Source: Myxococcales bacterium
Lineage (GTDB): Bacteria; Myxococcota_A; UBA9042; PHBI01; JAAZYN01
DNA length: 7,054 nucleotides
Direction: 5' to 3'
Assembly (NCBI GenBank): GCA_014239625.1
Contig: JAAZYN010000180.1
Coordinates: 1 to 7,054, forward strand
Part shown: positions 5,216 to 7,054 of the stretch, in pieces
How positions within the stretch are numbered: the stretch's first letter is position 1
How the letters are laid out: every line of letters starts with the position of its first letter
Position numbers and translations under genes: made by a program
The notes under the pieces: generated by a model
Seen by the model: the letters and a program-made list of their open reading frames with translations, nothing else
The model's database searches: none
What the model was told of the DNA's origin: nothing

Positions 5216-7054
5216 ATGGACGAACTCTACTCCTATCTCGTCGCCGATGCCGGCGAAGATGACACCGAACCCTCGGCGCTGCGCGCCCTCGAGGAGCGCG
5301 CGCGACGGCTGGTGGCGCAGCACTCCGACCAGGCGCTGGATGTCTGCTCGGGATGCGGCGCCGACCAATGGGCGCGGGACGGCTACGCCGAACGAAAGCG
5401 GGGCAGGGTGCAGGTGTTTCGCTGCAGGTCGTGCGGCAAAAAACGGGTGGGGCATGGGGACACGCCCTTCAAGCATCCGCTCTTTCCGCCGGCCGCGATG
5501 GTCCTGTCGGTGCTCCTCAAGCGCAACGGTTGGACCCTCAAGCGCATCAGCGGAGCGCTCGCGGTCGAGAACGCCGATGGCGGGTTGAGCAGCCCAAATC
5601 GCCAAACCGTAGGCCGTTGGATCAAGAAACTTGAGCCGGTCGTCGCGCAGACCGAAGCGCTAGAGCGTCCCGATGGGGGAGGCAGCCCGGATGAGCCCCC
5701 GGCGACGGCCGAAGCTCCCGAGGGCGCCTCCACGTCGGAGGTTCCGCAGCCTTCCGGTGCGGCGCCGGAGACGGTGATCGCCGAGCGCTTCTTGGTGGAG
5801 AGTCGCCTGGGCGACATCAGCGGACAAGCCGAGGGGGTGTACGTCGTCCGCGACCGTTGGCGGACGCCGCACGGCCAGGGCCAGCGGGTCGCCCTCAAGT
5901 TGCTGCGGGCCGGCGACGGGGACTCGGTGGGGCGAGAGTTCGGCTTGCGCGCGCGGCTCCGCCACCCAAACGTCGCGGCGGTCTACGACTACGGCGTGCT
6001 GGCGGATGGCCGGCACTGGTTCACCCAGGAGCTCGTCGAGGGCGACGACCTCTACGTCGCAGCGCGGGGGCGAGCTTTCGAGGAGATCCTGGAGTGGCTG
6101 GTAGGCGTGGTTCGCGGCTGCGCCTACCTGCACGGGCGCGGGATCATCCACCGGGACCTGAAGCCCGACAACATCTTGATCGACGGCGACGGCGTGCCGC
6201 GCATCGTCGACTTCGGCCTCTCCGTAACGCACGGCGTCAGTCACGCCCATGGGTCCTCCGGCAGCCTCGCCTATCTCGCCCCCGAAGCGCTCGACGGTAT
6301 GCCGCCTACGCCGTCCTTCGACCTGTACGCGGTGGGGCGTACCTTCTACCACGTCCTGGCTCGAGCGCTCCCCCCCGAGGCGACGAGGGAGGCGCCCCTC
6401 CCCGCGCTCTCCGCGCAGCGCAACGATGTGCCGCGGTGGTTCGATGCCATCTTGGCGCAGCTCGCGGCCCCCGAACCGGCCGACCGGTTCAGCAACGCGC
6501 TGGCGGTCATCGACGCCGTCGTCGACCGATCCGGGCTCCGGTTCGCTCACGAGACCGAGGGGACCCTCGTCGGGAGAGTCCGCAGCACCGTCCTCGTGGA
6601 GCGCCAAGCCGCGCTGAGCATCCTCGAGGCGGCGTTCGACGGGGACTCGGTGGGATCGGGTGTGCTGCTTAGCGCCGCGTCTGGGCTCGGAAAGACGCGG
6701 TTACTGGAGGCCTTCCGGCGGCGTCGGCAGATGGCCGGCGGCGAGGTCGTGGATGGACCCCTCGGCACCATCGTCCGAGCTGTCGTGGCGCGTCTGGGCG
6801 AGGACCACCCGTTGGTGCGCCATCACGTCGACGTGGTCGAGCGCCTCATCGGTCGCGACACGAACCTGCCCATGCTCTCACCCCGCGACGGGATCATGCG
6901 CGATCGCGAAGCCGTCCTGCAGCTCATCGCCGCCGGTCACCGGGCGTCGACAGTGCTCGTGGTGGACGACTTCGAGCTCGTCGACGAGCCGACAGCGACT
7001 GTGTTGGATGCCCTGGTGGGCCCGGAGGCCAACAGAGTCGGGATGCCGAAGGTG
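5216..7054 (+). CDS. InsA-like zinc-ribbon / Ser-Thr kinase / AAA_16 ATPase fusion (3' partial)
   Basis: Cytoplasmic regulator with 613 residues visible; the frame is still open at the window edge. Residues 44-73 are a zinc ribbon, CSGC-22 residues-CRSC, followed at about 104-139 by a helix-turn-helix-like NGWTLKRISGALAV ... RQTVGRWIKKLE; together these resemble the N-terminus of IS1-type InsA transposases. No DDE catalytic domain is visible. A P/E/A/S-rich linker covers about 150-186. The kinase spans about 190-436: VALK Lys228, probable helix-C Glu241, HRDLKPDN (312-319), DFG (332-334), APE (355-357), FDLYAVG Asp369 and Arg424, so the catalytic core is complete. The ATP-binding loop is odd (GDISGQAEGVY). 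From about 456 comes an AAA_16-like ATPase: Walker A AASGLGKT (487-494) and Walker B VLVVDD (580-585). Kinase-AAA_16 proteins of the PknK kind usually carry TPRs or signalling domains further on, which would lie beyond this window. The ATG at 5216 is the first start after an in-frame TAG at 5201. Confidence 0.85.
   Translation, partial: MDELYSYLVADAGEDDTEPSALRALEERARRLVAQHSDQALDVCSGCGADQWARDGYAERKRGRVQVFRCRSCGKKRVGHGDTPFKHPLFPPAAMVLSVLLKRNGWTLKRISGALAVENADGGLSSPNRQTVGRWIKKLEPVVAQTEALERPDGGGSPDEPPATAEAPEGASTSEVPQPSGAAPETVIAERFLVESRLGDISGQAEGVYVVRDRWRTPHGQGQRVALKLLRAGDGDSVGREFGLRARLRHPNVAAVYDYGVLADGRHWFTQELVEGDDLYVAARGRAFEEILEWLVGVVRGCAYLHGRGIIHRDLKPDNILIDGDGVPRIVDFGLSVTHGVSHAHGSSGSLAYLAPEALDGMPPTPSFDLYAVGRTFYHVLARALPPEATREAPLPALSAQRNDVPRWFDAILAQLAAPEPADRFSNALAVIDAVVDRSGLRFAHETEGTLVGRVRSTVLVERQAALSILEAAFDGDSVGSGVLLSAASGLGKTRLLEAFRRRRQMAGGEVVDGPLGTIVRAVVARLGEDHPLVRHHVDVVERLIGRDTNLPMLSPRDGIMRDREAVLQLIAAGHRASTVLVVDDFELVDEPTATVLDALVGPEANRVGMPKV

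Noticed and set aside
4829..5605. 258-codon minus-strand frame spanning the divergent intergenic region
   Set aside because: It overlaps the kinase zinc-ribbon coding sequence on one side and an out-of-frame reading of the lipoprotein gene on the other, and ignores the leader peptide that fits the start at 5049.
5340..5640. IS1-type insertion sequence
   Set aside because: The InsA-like segment is in frame with the kinase, with no InsB or DDE domain, terminal inverted repeats or target duplication seen; it is a fused domain, not an inserted element.
5660..6607. 315-codon open frame antisense to the kinase
   Set aside because: It is the mirror of a strongly coding frame with clear kinase motifs; long antisense frames are common in high-GC DNA, and its product shows no motif.
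5857..6672. 271-codon frame on the plus strand within the kinase
   Set aside because: Extremely Arg/Pro/Gly-rich, and it overlaps the kinase catalytic core in another frame; a composition artefact.

Overview
High-GC, densely packed bacterial DNA. The mix of proteins (two Cys-anchored or secreted proteins of unknown function, a CvpA-like membrane protein, and a large Ser/Thr kinase joined to an ATPase) resembles Myxococcota or related delta-type lineages. That placement is inferred from style and composition, since no taxonomic marker is present.

Left part. A secreted SGNH/GDSL hydrolase of the DUF459 type runs rightward and enters from the left edge, so its true start lies before base 1. It converges on a leftward operon read from 4389 down to about 929 (perhaps 796). 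The operon order is: a secreted DUF6263-like protein; a CvpA-like four-helix membrane protein starting 4 bases after it with GTG; and a long Cys-rich lipoprotein with TPR-like helices, starting with TTG inside the CvpA stop codon. The lipoprotein is split into two frames at a G9 tract. One extra G, or one -1 ribosomal slip, would join them into a 644-residue protein. A second coding-looking stretch past its apparent stop (796..936) suggests another indel or a decayed 3' end.

Middle. A separate leftward gene (4471..5049) encodes a small exported protein with a ZU5-like beta domain. It is divergent from the last gene across a 166-base intergenic region that holds several short perfect palindromes and a sigma70-like promoter pointing right.

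Right part. From 5216 to the right edge runs one open gene, still open at base 7054. Its product has an unusual order: an InsA-like (IS1-type transposase) zinc ribbon with a putative helix-turn-helix, a P/E/A/S-rich linker, a protein kinase with an intact catalytic core, and an AAA_16-like ATPase with Walker A and B motifs. It probably starts on a leaderless or nearly leaderless mRNA. The transposase-like DNA-binding head on a kinase-ATPase is the most unusual item here: it suggests a one-protein regulator that could bind DNA, phosphorylate partners and switch with ATP. Its targets cannot be read from this window.
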